Source: Dactylonectria macrodidyma
Lineage: Eukaryota; Ascomycota; Sordariomycetes; Hypocreales; Nectriaceae
Assembly (NCBI GenBank): GCA_020744425.1
Contig: JAGMUV010000008.1
Coordinates: 1,798,001 to 1,862,000, forward strand
DNA length: 64,000 nucleotides
Reading direction: 5' to 3'
Below the pieces are notes generated by a model. The model searched no databases and was not told the DNA's origin. It worked only from the letters and a program-made list of their open reading frames with translations. Below are positions 40,591 to 53,600 of the stretch, in pieces. Made by a program: the position numbers and the translations under genes. The first letter of the stretch is position 1. Each line of letters begins with the position of its first letter.

Positions 40591-43500
40591 CACCCTCCTA
40601 CCTGCACCAACCCGGTCATCACAACGTCAACCGTACCAACGGCACCCACTTGCACACGGCAAAGCGCACCCGACAATTGGAACCTGCTGCAAGCCAGCGA
40701 CGCCTAAAAGTGCACCCGCTGTATCTGACTAGCTACCCAGCAATGGTACCTTGCACATTTGCGCACAAGCAGCTGGTAGCGTGGTTTGTGGTGGGGACAG
40801 CAAATGCCTCCCGCCAGGCATTGCAAAGCATGGAGGAAGCCCAACGAGACAGTGGACGGGACCCTGAGGCGGCAGAACTTTTGCACAGCGCTGTACGAAA
40901 AACAGGACGTCAAGTAACGACGACTTGCTATCATTATAGCAACCTCTCGAAACCAATGAGACAGCGCCTGAGAGATACAAGCCTATGTTTTGGATAACCG
41001 GAAATCCGGAGAAGAGGGAGAGACGAAAAACTTTTCCAAGCCTCATGAACACCCTGGACAGGCCTCAACTGCTTCTTTGGGCGCCATGCACTTGATGGAT
41101 TTGCATGGCCGGTCACCCATCAAGACTATAGAAACGCCGCGGCGTCGCAAACCCCTTCCAAGAACCCCCAAATAACCCCCGGTCGGTCGGTGGCGTGTGG
41201 CGCCAGCCCTGAGGGCTTCGGGTTGGGGGTTGGGGGGGAGAGAATGAGGATCAAGAGGATCTAGACGGGCATGATGGCTGGCACCAGGCGAGCCTCACAG
41301 CCAGCAAAAGTCCATTTAGCGGAGTCCCAGTGACGAGAGGACGCCGAGACCATTGGAGTGTGATGTTGGTGGGTGTCGTGGAGGGTGGTGGATGCCGTGG
41401 GTACAGTGGTGGACATGGCTTGCACCACGCGGAAAGGCACACTACAAAACCTCCAATGCATGAGATGAGACCTCCTTCGTGGAGCCACGAAAAAAACCTC
41501 GATCCGCCACCGACCCTCCGCCTAGAGAACTGCCGCCCTAATTAGCGGGTCTGGAAGGTTTCCAAGCAGCCCAGCGGCTGTTCCGCGTGCATTGACGGGA
41601 TGACAGCTACTCCGTTAAAGGCCAAAAGCATTCCCTCTCAGTTGACAGCAGACCGACGTTGTTTATGAGGTCCACTTGCTGACCACCTCTTTGACACAAT
41701 GCGGACTGACACGGACGGAACAAGCGAGCGGCCCAAGGTTCTAAGGTTAAGACGAGACGAGGCCCGTAACAGGCATTACAGGCGACCCCAATTCAAGTTC
41801 CGTCCCCAATCGCAAACCGGTCGAAGCTTGGCCTCGTGCTACCAAGTAGTTCGACCAAAGGCTACCGTCGCAGTGGCTATCTTGAATGAATTACGGTATG
41901 CGCTTGGATCAAGGATACACACGATGTGGGATCTTCCCGGGATGTGAATCGACGGGACGGTGGGCTGGAGGACGGACGCGATGCGATGGATGGTCGGATC
42001 TGAAATCGAACTCCACGCCATTGCTACGCGGAGGGCCACCTTGAGCACCACCCAAGTCAAGTCCCAGGACAAGGCCCCTGTTCGGACCAGCTCCCCTTCC
42101 CCAGGCCCTAGCTACCTACCTGAGTAAGGTACCTAGCATTGTATGTACCTGCCTACGATGAAGGTACCACCTACCGGTTCAACAAATGAAAAGGGGGCCT
42201 GTCGCAACGCCGCAATATCCAGGGCCCGTGAAAATGGCGGCGCTGTGATGAGATGAAGCATCATTTGTTATTACTTGCGCTCCCGGCTGAGCAACTCCTT
42301 TGCAGATCCCCGTAACAGCAGAACAAAATCAGTGTCTCCTGTCATGCCTTGCTAGGTGCGACTTGCCTAGCTAGGCAGGTTACCCCCTTCCCTTTCACTC
42401 CCGTCCCGGGTCCGTTAGTGAGGAAGGGAGCCCGTGCTCGCCTCAGACGCCCCTCTGTTCGCCGTTCTCCATCCTCCCATCCTCCCGTCCAACCTCTATC
42501 ATGATCCATCCGCCTCCAGCTTGGTGCTTGGTGCTCGAGTGCTCCGTGCTCAATCTCTCTCCATTCACCGTTCACGATGCTTGTGCTCTGTGCTCTCTCT
42601 GGCCCGGTTAGCTCTAACCCTCAATCGTTCATTCGCCCGCTGAATCCCGGACCTCCTCCGAGCTTCTCCATCAGTTCGTTTCGTTTCTCTGCCTCGCAAT
42701 AATACAGTGCCTTCGTGTCCCAATTCCACGCACAGCATGCGCCATGTTTCACCATGTCTTCCATTTCTAGTCATCCACACGAGACCGAGATTGATTCTAT
42801 AACGGTTAGAATACCGTATCCCAACGCTTCAGCGTGGGTGAAGAGCGGTGACAATCCTGCTGTCCGCCTGACACATCTATGATTGATCTCGACATGCAAA
42901 AAGAAAAGATAAAGAAAATCACAAGCAGCACAGAAATGCTGCAAGAGAAACACTGATACCACCCTGTTTGTCGGGCCAAGGGGCAGCGAAGCCGCTGCAT
43001 GACGGCTTTTCTTGGTGCTGGCGATCCGCCGGCCACCTTGACGGTGGCCGTGGAGACCATCTGGTTCCCATCTTTGCACCCCGGTCAACCAAGACGATAG
43101 CGTCCCGCTCGTAGTGACTATCGGGCTTGGTGGCTTCACCGGGGCAGCATCCCTAGGAACGAACCCAAGTCAAGACGACCCCGAGTAAGCATGGCACCTT
43201 GTCTCGTTAGCAGCATTATGCACATGTCAACGGCCCAGGAACCAACCGGTCGCCACCACTGTGGAAACCGGATTCCTTGGCTGCTTCCGGCTTGAGTGGC
43301 CGAGCATACATGGTGTGGTATGTTAGAGAAGTACATGTGCGAAGTACTTCGAACGTGTGGTTGGTCTCAGTACAAGGCTCTGGATATGCTGGGTGTGCTG
43401 AACCTGCGCGCCCCAACCTGCTCCCTCCAGTTTCACCTTCCACCGGGAACGTCAAAACTCAGTGTCTATTATCGAAAGCATGCAACGTCTTTCCACCTCC

Positions 43501-46214
43501 GCGTACTGCACTACCCTCCACATGCACGTCCCGTTGTGCATCATCCACTAGCCATCCTGCTGTCTCCCAATGTGTCTACTTGAAGTAGCTATGGACAGAT
43601 GTCTTCAAAACAGGAACATGGCAACACCATGTATCTCCGGTGGCTGTCTACGCGTGCCGTCTTCCGCTCAGGCCCTCCTCCGTCTCCTTTACAGAACCAA
43701 CGCGAAGTCGCGAACCGGCCGGGGACTCCAGGTGTCGTTGCCGTCAAACGCCATGGGCAGAGATGGTTGATTCAACAGACGCTAGGCGGCGCCCTTACCC
43801 ATCATGTCTTGATTACTCCTCTAACTAACCCATGAGTGGCAACGATCTAGAAACAACAGAGTTTACCGATGAAAGCCCCGAATTGGCTTGCTGACATTGG
43901 CCGCCGTTCTAATTCTCCCTTTCATCATTGTCCTACCCCTAGCCCCGGCGACAGCGACGGGCCCAGCCTTGACGGACGAGCGGACGGGCGGGACAACCAC
44001 GCCGGGCAGGTCCGTGGTTCAGCTCCGGCGGGCACCGTCCTGTTGAGGAGTCTCCGGTCTTTGCATTGTGGCTTTCGTCATCTTCAGCTTATTTTCCTAG
44101 CAAGGGGACCGTGCCCTTCAATGTCTCTGGCTATGTGGCCATTCTAGTCATGTAGCGCACAAGGTCAAGAGGCCTGATGGTAGCTGACGACTCAGTTTCA
44201 GTCCCCCATTGATGCCTTCACCCATGCCACTGGACGAACCTTCAACCAGACGTGCATGAAGATGCGCCCCCGGTAATGAGATGCATCTCCTCGACTGACC
44301 AACCAGAGCACGCCTTGCCGACCTGTCTGGAAGTTGATGTTGAGATTTTGCCGACCCATGCAGTCGGATTCGTCGCTCAGCCGATGGTGAGGCCAGCACC
44401 ACACTGCGAGGAAAATCACAACCAAGCGAGGACGGGAAGGCAAACTCCATCGGCGATAACTCAAGATGACCCGTCATATGTGACCTATGTCAAAATGTCT
44501 CATGTACAACCATGTCAAGTACTACGACGTACCTTCTACTAACACCCAACGAGGCTGTCATCCCCCTGAGGATCCTCGCGCGGCTTGTCGCTTCAACTAA
44601 TAGCCGAGGAGTTGAGGTCTTCGCCACCACGAGGATTCCAAACCTTAAAGGTTTTCACCAAACCGCCACAGACCCTCTTGCCAGCCATCATTTGCATCAG
44701 CAGAGCCAGCGGGACTATTCCGGAGGTTCGGGCCGACACACTGGTTCAACATGGGGCATATTCCCAGTTGCCTGTTGACCCCCGGGGAATAATGGCTGGA
44801 GATAACATGCGTAGATAGGAATCGTTCGTTCTCATCGCCTTTCGCTAAATATTCGGTATATTTCATTCACTAGGCCTGCGTGCCCACCAAGCCCTTGTCG
44901 GTTCCTTCATCGGCAGCGCGTCCGTCCGGTACACACGTACATGCTACGTACACACGCACGCACGTAAGCCCAGATTGCCAGAATCTGATCGATCCGTCAC
45001 GGAGCTCGCTCACACAGTTGCAACGTATGCATAACACCGAACTCAATGTTGAGTCCTTCTGGGATATCTTTGCAGCTTCTTGATCAGGCCAGCCAAGAGC
45101 TGCAGAAAGTCGATTGATTCGTCCAAAAACTAACATACCTTCAGTCCGATTATCTTCGGCTGCCCTGGCTCTGCCTTCTCTTGCCACCAGACTCGCTTAC
45201 AGTTGGTCAGCTTCTAATTATCGCTACCTTCACTCCAATCAGCTTCCCACAATGCTCCCAACCCGACGTGTCCTGTCATGACATACTTTTCCAACGTTAC
45301 AGTTTCTCGTACGAAGCACAGACGCAGACGCTCAGTTTCTTCATCAAGCATGTGACACCCATTGCGTCTTAGTCTCCTGACATGCGACCCCCATGTTTCG
45401 GGTCTCATTTCTAGGTCCAGTATACCCTGCTCAACACGCCTCTCGCCATAATAACCAAAGAAAAACAGTCCCGGAAAAAGAAGTCGCGTCCCTGGTCCGC
45501 ACCCACTACTTCAGATCGTCCCGTCCCTTTATGCGAGATCTCCATTGCGTCGGGTCTGGCCAGCCCCCTATCCTCCGGTTTCGCATTAACAGCATGTACT
45601 TGTAAAAGGCCGAAACCTTGCGTTTGGTTTCTTCCATATCATTGATTTGCTTTGAAATCATTACCATATCAAGTACCTTCTGTCTGATTCTGACTCGCCG
45701 ACAAAAGCAAGCTGGTGGGGAGGGGACCGAAACATCAGGCGAGGTGTGGTGCAAAAACCAAATGCCGTTACAGTCGTTGATGCGAGTGACACTCGGACGG
45801 ACATCGTCTCGCGGCCCCTTCGTTCGAGATCCTCCCATGATCCGATATTCATACTAAGCGACTTGATGGACATACTAAAAGCGACTAGTTGGTCCACTTT
45901 GCCCATATAAACACGCAAGCGTTTCCACTTGCCGATGGACTATATCGGTAAGTTGTTACCGATTGGAGAGAGCTTCGTAATAGTTAATGGGATATCATTA
46001 GGGTTCCCAACGGTTGAAATGCCTCAACTTCTCAAGAGCCGAAGTGCAATAAAAGAAGATATCAACATTTTTATCATCTCCCGGTATCCGGATAAGTTCA
46101 TAATCCTAACACAACAAGGCTCCCTCCCATGCAGTCCCTGCGAAGCACATTCATTAATCCAGAAAACACATAATCCCATATCCTAATGCCGAAGGCGCCA
46201 TCCTCGGCGCCCAC
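40591..46214. other. Gene-free block (5.6 kb)
   Basis: No frame longer than about 125 codons and none with recognisable domains or spliceable coding exons was found on either strand. The block has CTAGGTA/TACCTAG words clustered at 42107-42176 and 42347-42385, and an ACGTAC/CACGCACG-rich stretch at 44930-44975. No terminal repeats, transposase or reverse-transcriptase remnants were recognised. AT-richness of the kind produced by repeat-induced mutation is not obvious. It may hold long 5' regions, non-coding RNA or decayed sequence. Confidence 0.55.
42107..42385. repeat. Clustered TAGGTACCTA-type palindromic words
   Basis: Variants of (C)TACCTA, GGTACCT and CTAGGTA occur repeatedly at 42111-42122, 42128-42134, 42142-42150, 42161-42177, 42352-42357 and 42366-42378. 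Further single copies are near 40500 and 17680. They are short self-complementary words without fixed spacing; many filamentous ascomycetes carry them between genes. Role unknown. Confidence 0.5.
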
Positions 46215-48850
46215 TCAGAAGTCATCATCGTCCATACCGTTGATCCGCTTCTCTCCTAGCTCCCGGATCTTTTCACCGAGAATGTCTCGTCCGTATCGCT
46301 CGGCCACCTTGCCGGCAGCTTCGACCATCCTACCCGTGCGATCACGCATCAGCTCCACCATCTCGAGAGCGCGCATTCCGCGGTCCTCGCCCTCGCGGCA
46401 CTCCACAGCTAGTAGTTGTAGTAGAGTCTTGTCAATCTCAAGCTCGAGTCGTGAGAGCAGTGAGCGCTGGGTGTGGCTGCCAGCCGTGGCGTCGACCAAG
46501 TCCCGCAGCTGGGTCGCCTGTAAGCCGCGGAGCAGGAACTGTTGCTCTAGCTTGCGGGTCTCAGCGTTCTCGTCTTCTTCTTCATCCTCATCATCCTCTT
46601 CCTCCTCCTGTTCGCCGTCGGCATTGCGAGGCTCCCGGGTCTTTTTCTTTTTCTTCTCCTTAGGTGCAGATTCCAGGGGTACGGAGAAGTCAAACTCAGA
46701 GAGGAGGGGACGGGGGAAGTAGGGGTATTGGTCACCGCCCTTGAGGATGATGCAGTGGAACTTGTTGTCGGCTACGGCAATGGGGAAGTAACTCTCGTGC
46801 TTGCGGCCCGATGCTAGACGCGAGAGCAACCTGGTGTCCAGCAGCGGCACCCAGGAAGCTCGCGAGGGCTGCCGCCAGTGAAGAAGTGTGAGCAGTGTGC
46901 CAGTTGAGTCGTAGATACAAGGATCCTGTCGAGGCAAGTTAGAATGATTTTCAAATGGAAGCTTATCTTCAGGTTTGTGCGAGGACTTACACCGTTGTCT
47001 GAGAAGAAGACGCTTTTGAGGGTCGCGCCCTCTGGCAGTGCGACAGTGTCTTCGTTTTGGCAAATCTCATCTCGTTTGACGTTCTCAATGGTATACAGGA
47101 GACGGGTGTTGCCGTCTGGTCCGACCGGCCCGTTGCCAATGGTGAGTACATAGTCCCGCCAACTAGCGCACGTCACCGTGGGCGTGCTCTTAGGCCGGTA
47201 GACGCGGTAGGGGATGCCGAAGCGTGTAAAGACACGCACATAGTTGGCGCTCGTGGTAACGGTGATGAAGGACTCGCTCAGAGACATGGCGGTGACGGCC
47301 TCGCCCCGGGGTAGCTCGGTACGCCAGTCGGCACGCTGGGTCCAGGTCTCGTGCGGGCGGTAGAAGATGACGGCCGGGACGTCGTCCTTGGGCGGGCTGG
47401 AGAAGAGGGTGCCGTGCTCGGTGAGGCAGGCTTTGTCGTAGAGAAAGGTGTCGGTGAAGTGAAAGTCGCGGTTGAACTCGTGGTCGTAGAACTCGACGGT
47501 GACGGTATGGTGCGAGTCCTGGTCCACGGTCCACACGAAGCCGATGAGGTTCAGGCAGAGATACTTGCGGTTGCCCCTCCAGGGTGTTGATCCAGGCTGG
47601 AACGAGTCGTGATATTGAGGGGCGACGAGGTGGCGGCGCTTGTTGGTGTGTTCGCCGTCGTCGTCGCCATCGCGGCTTCGCTTCAGGCCTCCGCCGGCGG
47701 TGTATCCAGCACCGTCATCATCAACCACAAAATCGTCGTCGCCGTACCCATCGGCGTCCTGGAGGAAGGAGTCGAGGCTTCCGAGAGAGTCCCGTCGAGG
47801 ACGAGAAGGAATCTCTTGCTGCTTCTGACCGTTGAATTGAGGGACCCTTCCGTTGCCAGAAATCTCAGCCCGAGGGTCGTGGATATACGGCGATGGCTGG
47901 GTGGGCAGCTTCAGTAGGGGGGAGTATTGATCCTTTAAGAATTCGGGGTAGATGTACACTTCGCCGTCGGCCGTGGTGAATGATAGGATGTTCTTGGACG
48001 GGTGCCATGCGAGGTCGAGCACATTGGAGTAGTCGTAACGATCAATGACACTCTGCGTCTTCGTCTCCCAGACCAGGAGCTTGCCGTCCTTGCTTGCCGA
48101 CGCCAGCATCGCGCCATTGGGCGACCAAGCCAGCGCCGTGATATCTGCCAAGTGGCCGTTTGCGAAACACCGCTGCTTCTCCCAGTCGTTCTTGGAAATG
48201 ACCTGAATGTCCTTTGTGGGCGTCGGCACCGCAAAGGCCCGGCCGTCGGGGTGCCAGGCCACGCACGTCGACACCTGGCTGTCCGAGTCCACCGCGCCGA
48301 TGACGCCGTCGACCTTGCGGATCAGCTCCGGTTCTTCGGCCGTGAGGGAGTAGAGGTAGATGATGCCGTCCACGCCGGACAGGGCGACGAGGTGGCCCTT
48401 GGGGTCGAAGCTGACGTTTCGCACCGCCCTCCCGTGCTCGCGGAGGTGCTTCACATCCCTGATATCCTTGGTATTGACGAGCTTGACAGTCAGCTCGTCG
48501 GTCGCGACGGCACACCACTGGCCATCGGCAGTCAGGGCCACATCACGGACGGCGAGAGTGGCACGCAACAGAAAGGTCTCGTAAGAGGCCGTCTCCAGCG
48601 AGTAGCGGGTGACTGTGCCGTCCTCGGAACCGACGACAAAGAAGCCATCAGCGACGGCCACTGCCACGTTGCGTTCCTGGCAATCATCGATATTGGTAGG
48701 CTCGCCATCGGAGCCCGTCTTGTAGAGACGGATCGTGTTGGCGTTGCCGACAGTGACGAGCCGGGAGCCATCGGGCGTGTAGGCGCAGCGCGTGGTGCCG
48801 TGCGTGTAGGCAGAGCGAGGCCACGGCCGGTTGGTGAGAGTCGAATCCAT
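46215..48850 (-). CDS. ctf4: Replication-fork adaptor Ctf4/Mcl1/SepB (AND-1 family)
   Basis: Minus-strand exons 48850-46991 and 46925-46215 (65-bp intron) give 856 residues. The first about 320 residues are WD40 blades (TTRCAYTPDGSRLVTVG, HGRAVRNVSFDPKGHLVALS, DITALAWSPNGAMLASASKDG, NVLDLAWHPSKNILSFTT). An acidic/Gly-rich linker with a basic patch (KRSRDGDDDGEHTNKRR) follows, then the SepB beta-propeller (about 430-700: NLIGFVWTVDQDSHHTVTVEF, HFTDTFLYDKACLTEHGTLF) and a helical C-terminal bundle (LLRGLQATQLRDLVDATAGS...ALEMVELMRDRTG). A Lys/Glu-rich stretch (KEKKKKKTREPR, then EQEEEEDDEDEEEDE) precedes the bundle. Ctf4 trimers link the CMG helicase to DNA polymerase alpha. The vertebrate C-terminal HMG box is absent, as in yeasts. 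Confidence 0.93.
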
Positions 48851-49285
48851 CGTCTGGCTACAGACTGAGGATCATCTGGGCAGTTTTGTTTCGTAGAGAA
48901 TTCGTTGTTCTGTTGGGATGGCTGGAAGTGATGTAATTTTTTGGTTGTCTCAAGTAAAGCTCGTGGTGGTGGTGGACAAGGGAGACGCGTCTGGAGCGCG
49001 TTCCAATTAACGGAATTCGCGAAGGACCCCGCCATTTCTAATTGACGGCTGCTGGCTGCTGCTCCACCAAAAATTGGCCCCCTGAGTCGTATTCGACATC
49101 CTCACTGCCTTAGGCCTTGTTGTAGGCATCCTTTTAGATATTGAAGCAGGTTGAAGTGCAACACTGGAAAGGCACAAAAATACACTGACAAAAGAACCAC
49201 AGGCTTTGAGTCTGTCCCTCACCTGTCTTCTCATTTTTATCAGCCACACAAACACTCGTATAGTGAGGAAATCCAAACTGGAACC
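48851..49285. promoter_or_regulatory. Divergent promoter region ctf4/WD40 gene
   Basis: These 435 bases separate the two starts. They contain an inverted CCAAT-like word (CCAATTAACGGAATTC at about 49000-49016) and AT-rich stretches at 48930-48955. No TATA box was recognised. Coordination of the two genes is possible but not shown. Confidence 0.45.
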
Positions 49286-50632
49286 ATGCAGTCCTCAGAC
49301 CCAGACCACTACTTCCAGACCGAGTGAGTCGCCATCGCCATTCGCAAACCGTTCCTCACGAATCCCTCACTGATCAAGAGACCAGTGCCTCGCAGGCTCA
49401 GCGGGAGCGGAGGGCCGCCAAGTCTGGCAACAAGAATGGCAACCCTCTGGTTTTGAAGTCCAAGATCCTCGCCGCCGTCCCGGACCCGGCCTCCCCGCTC
49501 ACCTCTGTCTTCATCGCCGAGTCGGCCGGCTATGTCCGCCGCATCAACCTCGAGGTATGCCTTTGTTCACACGCTTTGACACGCTGTAGATTGGATTCAC
49601 ATTCGCTTTCTCTTTCCGATTTTGCTTCTGTTTCTGCTTCTGACTGGCTTTCAGTTGTCTGAGCCGAAGACCACATACCGTGGACCCAAAGCTCCAGTGA
49701 CATGTCTCGCGATCGGAGGCAAGGGAGGCAAGACCGTCTTCGCGGGCTCGTGGGACAAGGACGTCTGGTCATGGGATGTTGATTCTTCCCGGCCCGGCCC
49801 CAAGTTCAGCGGGCACGCGGACTTCGTCAAGGCCGTTATCTGCACCAGCATATCAGGCAAAGACGTCCTCATCAGCGGCGGCGCCGATAAGAAGATCATT
49901 GTCTGGGATACCGAAACCGGCCGCCGGCTGCACACGCTCCAGGATCCCTCGACCACTATGCTTGCCGTCCAGCACCTCGCCGTCGACCCTGTGCTCAGCA
50001 CCGCCGACGCCGTGGTGCTCGCCAGCGCCAGCAGTGATCCCAACATTCGACGGTGGAAGATCACGCTGAACGACTACGAGCAGCTGCCCGAATCGTTCCA
50101 TGACCGGCCTGATGCCGAAAGGCTCACCATCCAGGAGCATGAGACGAGCGTCTACAGACTCGTCTACGACGACACAAGCGACGATGCAGATCTATGGACA
50201 GCCAGCGCCGACGGTACGGCAAAGTGCCTAGCGCGGTCACGGAACTTTGTGGCAGACGATTCATACGAACACGGCGACTACGTACGAGCCGTGGCTGTGA
50301 CAGATCAATGGGTTATTACAGCCGGCCGAGACGAGGACGTCAAGGTGTGGGATCGCTCGTCGGGCAAGTTGTACGCCACGCTCGCTGGACACTACGAGGA
50401 GATTACCGACTTGGTGATGCTCCGGGACGCGGAAGGTACCAGTCGCAAGATTTGTAGCGTGGGCATCGACGGCACGATCCGAACGTGGCCGCTGGGGAAG
50501 TCAGAGCTGGACAGCGAGGTGGTCAAAATTTCAGAGGCTGCAAAGGCCGGTGCCAAGAAGGTTGAGGAGGAGGGGGAGAACCTGCTGACGGCCGAGGAGG
50601 AAGCAGAGTTGGCCGAGCTCATGGACGATTAG
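49286..50632 (+). CDS. WD40-repeat protein of unknown role (three exons)
   Basis: Exons 49286-49323, 49386-49554 and 49655-50632 encode 394 residues. The first intron must end at GACCAG (49385) to keep the frame, giving MQSSDPDHYFQTD/ASQAQRERRAAK; the nearer AAG and GAG sites shift it. After a basic N-terminal stretch (RERRAAKSGNKNG) about six WD40 blades follow: TVFAGSWDKDVWSWDVDS, DVLISGGADKKIIVWDTETG, VVLASASSDPNIRRWKI, DLWTASADGTAKCLAR, WVITAGRDEDVKVWDRSSGK, KICSVGIDGTIRTWPLG. The end is acidic (VEEEGENLLTAEEEAELAEL). The number of blades and the short length suggest a single-propeller scaffold. No family name could be assigned with confidence. It is transcribed divergently from ctf4. Confidence 0.82.
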
Positions 50633-53600
50633 ATCAAACGAGAACCAACACGAGAACTCTGATCAACAGGGAGCTAAGAAACCTTCCGAATCGTCGTACT
50701 GAGCGTCCCGTGCCGTATCTTGCTTGTTGCATTGACCCCTGAAGGTTGTGTCAAAGCCACTGAGACGCCGAAGCCCCCGTACTCTGTACAACTCAAACCC
50801 AGCTCAACATCTCGGCGGCCTCAGTGGCCTCAGCCTAGCGGTGACCAACGCATCTTGTCCTGCCGTATCACCAACCGGCTTTACATGGGAGCAGAACAGA
50901 CTCGAATCATGGCACAGAACCCTTGAGAGAAACCCGCTGACCTCTAGAACCAAACAAGACAGCCGAAATGGATTTCCATGGATCTGGATCAACGCACCGT
51001 TGAGCCCCGCCATGCTCTGCGTGACTTCCACGAGGTGCTCCCACGTTGAACTCATCTCCAAGCCCATAACGGTCCTCTGTGAAGATATTTCGAGTGCCGA
51101 TCTCCGCCCTAACAGAGTTTCCTGTGTCGGTAATTCACGATTCCTGGTGCGGGCCACGGGCTACGCAGTGTAATTGCTCATCAGGGGCCTGGGCATCGGG
51201 ATCCAGCCAGGTTGCCAGTGCAAAAAGCAATTATCAACTCTCCAAGCGAGCGGCCAGATGTGATCTGGCTTGCTGAGGCCTGGGCTTCCGATCACAGGTG
51301 CTAATGGTGATTGGACTATGGCTGTTGTCACAAGTGACAGGCTGAATAATCGCCATCCCCATGTACGAAGATGACATCGTCCCAACTTCCCCCGCGGCAT
51401 TGCCTGAAAGCCCACGCTAGATTCATACCGGGGTTGATCAGTGGGAAACAGACCCTGTCAACTGGCTCGGGACATTGCTGGCCCGAAATCATGTTTCGTC
51501 ACATTTTTCCTTTCCCACTTTACTTTTTAGCTGATGCGTTGTCCTGCTCGATGAAGCCGACTGGGATACCGAGCTCAGCTCAGCCCCCAAGCGGGAGCAT
51601 TGCTTTTCCCGCGAGATTGCCCTATTGATGCTGATCTTGTAACATTTACAAAATTTGTCCCCGGCCTGGCTTCATTGGCACGCATGGAGCTGTGCCTCAT
51701 AGGCGTAAGGCACGGCGAACCAGTGCTTTAACACAAGCCGTTATGAACGAATGAGTCGCGAGATGATCCCGGACGTTCTGAGTTCAGCAATCAAGCAGTG
51801 CAACTCTGCTTTAAAATATCGGTATCTCCCGAGGTCCGAATACGCCCGAAGAGAAAGGGAGAGGAGATCCGATACTTCATCCCCATGTTAATGCCAACTC
51901 TAACTGCGTCCGTGAGACTGACCCCTTTCCTTGATAATGATTAAACTTTGCCTTCGTTAGTAACTAATTTCGTTTTTTGTTTCTTTTTTTTTTTTTGCTC
52001 CCGCAATCGTACTCCGTACACGCGCTGGCAATGTAACGCTGCCAACTCGCGTATCGACTGGGAATGATATCTGCAGTAATATGCAGTTGACATCCATGCC
52101 GTCGGGTCTCGATCACCACCAGGGAACATGTCCCACCGAATAGGTGGTAATTACAAGGAAGTGCCCAGCCCATTTTGTGGGTGCGTCAATTCGGTGTCTT
52201 TCGGTTTGCTGCTGGAGGCTTCTTGGCGCGCTTTTTCTCAGTGGTTCTTGTGAAAACGCAGTCCTTTGGATTGAAGAACGATGGTCGGGTAGAGACGCAG
52301 GAGCCATGTAAGACTGGTGCTACCAGCAAGTACCCTGATCCTTGACGGAACTGAATATGGCTCGGTGCTTAATTAATTAGCAGTCGATACAGATGGAGGG
52401 GTTCAAACATTGGTGTGTGCGTGCGGAAACAGGCGAGAAGTACGAAGTAATCATATCTCGACTCGACTAGCGATCCCCAGTCTGCCGATCGATCCATTTA
52501 GTGACATTGCGTTTCGACAGGCTCAACTGGTTGCGTATGGACAATCAAGTATTTAGATACTGTTCTTCGGCATAACGTCGTAACTAATCTGTGTAGAACA
52601 TCACACTGGCAAGCGCATTGCCGGCGCATACACTAGCCGAACAGAGCTTCCCACCAGAACATGGTAAAGGTACTAGCAGTGAGACTGTCCCTGACGACCG
52701 TCGCTCTGGAGAAGAGGCCACTGGGGTCCAGAACAGCGGGCCGATGAAATGCAACCATGGACTCCCGGCCGCTAGCCAGGGTCTGCAACGCCAAATCCTA
52801 GCGTTGAGTGACGCGCTATGATGTCGGGAGAGAGGGTCGCAGATTCTCCCATCTTGTGCTCGCTCTCCAGAATCACCAATACGTACTCTCCGTCAACTCT
52901 TACAGGCGCTGTATGCGTTGTCGGACTGGCTTGTGCTCTGCAGAGAACGACGCACTCAACAGTTGTCTCCCTGTTCAATGAACCCCAAACTCACCGCTTC
53001 CAATCAACATGCTGAGGATTCAAGACAGTGTGCTGCCCACCCACACCACCACATATTGGTGGTTCCCAAAACCGATCCGGTGTCGCAACCATACACGAAC
53101 AGGAGACTGTTGTCTTCCACCCACCGTGCGCGACGGTGACAAAAGCCGGGCGACCAGGGGTGGGGACGACAACGTTTAGCCCGTCGCTTGCGAACAGTTT
53201 GACAGGAAGATCCCAGTTGGCTGGGTTGGCGCTCAACTGCAATGGCTTGGCTCTTGCTTTTCTCTAAAGGCAGGAGTCGAGCTAGGTGAGCAAACATACG
53301 AGTGGAGAAGGGAAATCAAGCGCGTTGAGCGAGCGCCCGGAATAGCTTCCTGTGTGAAACGAAGCCAATGTTTCTCCCGAGGTCAATCCAGGCTGGCTGA
53401 GCAAATGGCTGTCGGGCGAGAAACTCATCAGCTTTGCAAGCCTCATGGCCCTTGCAGCTCAATACGGCCAATGGAGTAAGTAGCCTGAGGCAAATTCGAT
53501 TTCACAGGTGTGTAGCTGCGCTGCTGGCAACAGTCTTGCCACGGCCTTGCAACGATCCTCGCTTCCATTACTGTAGACGAGCCCATTACCGAAGTCATCA

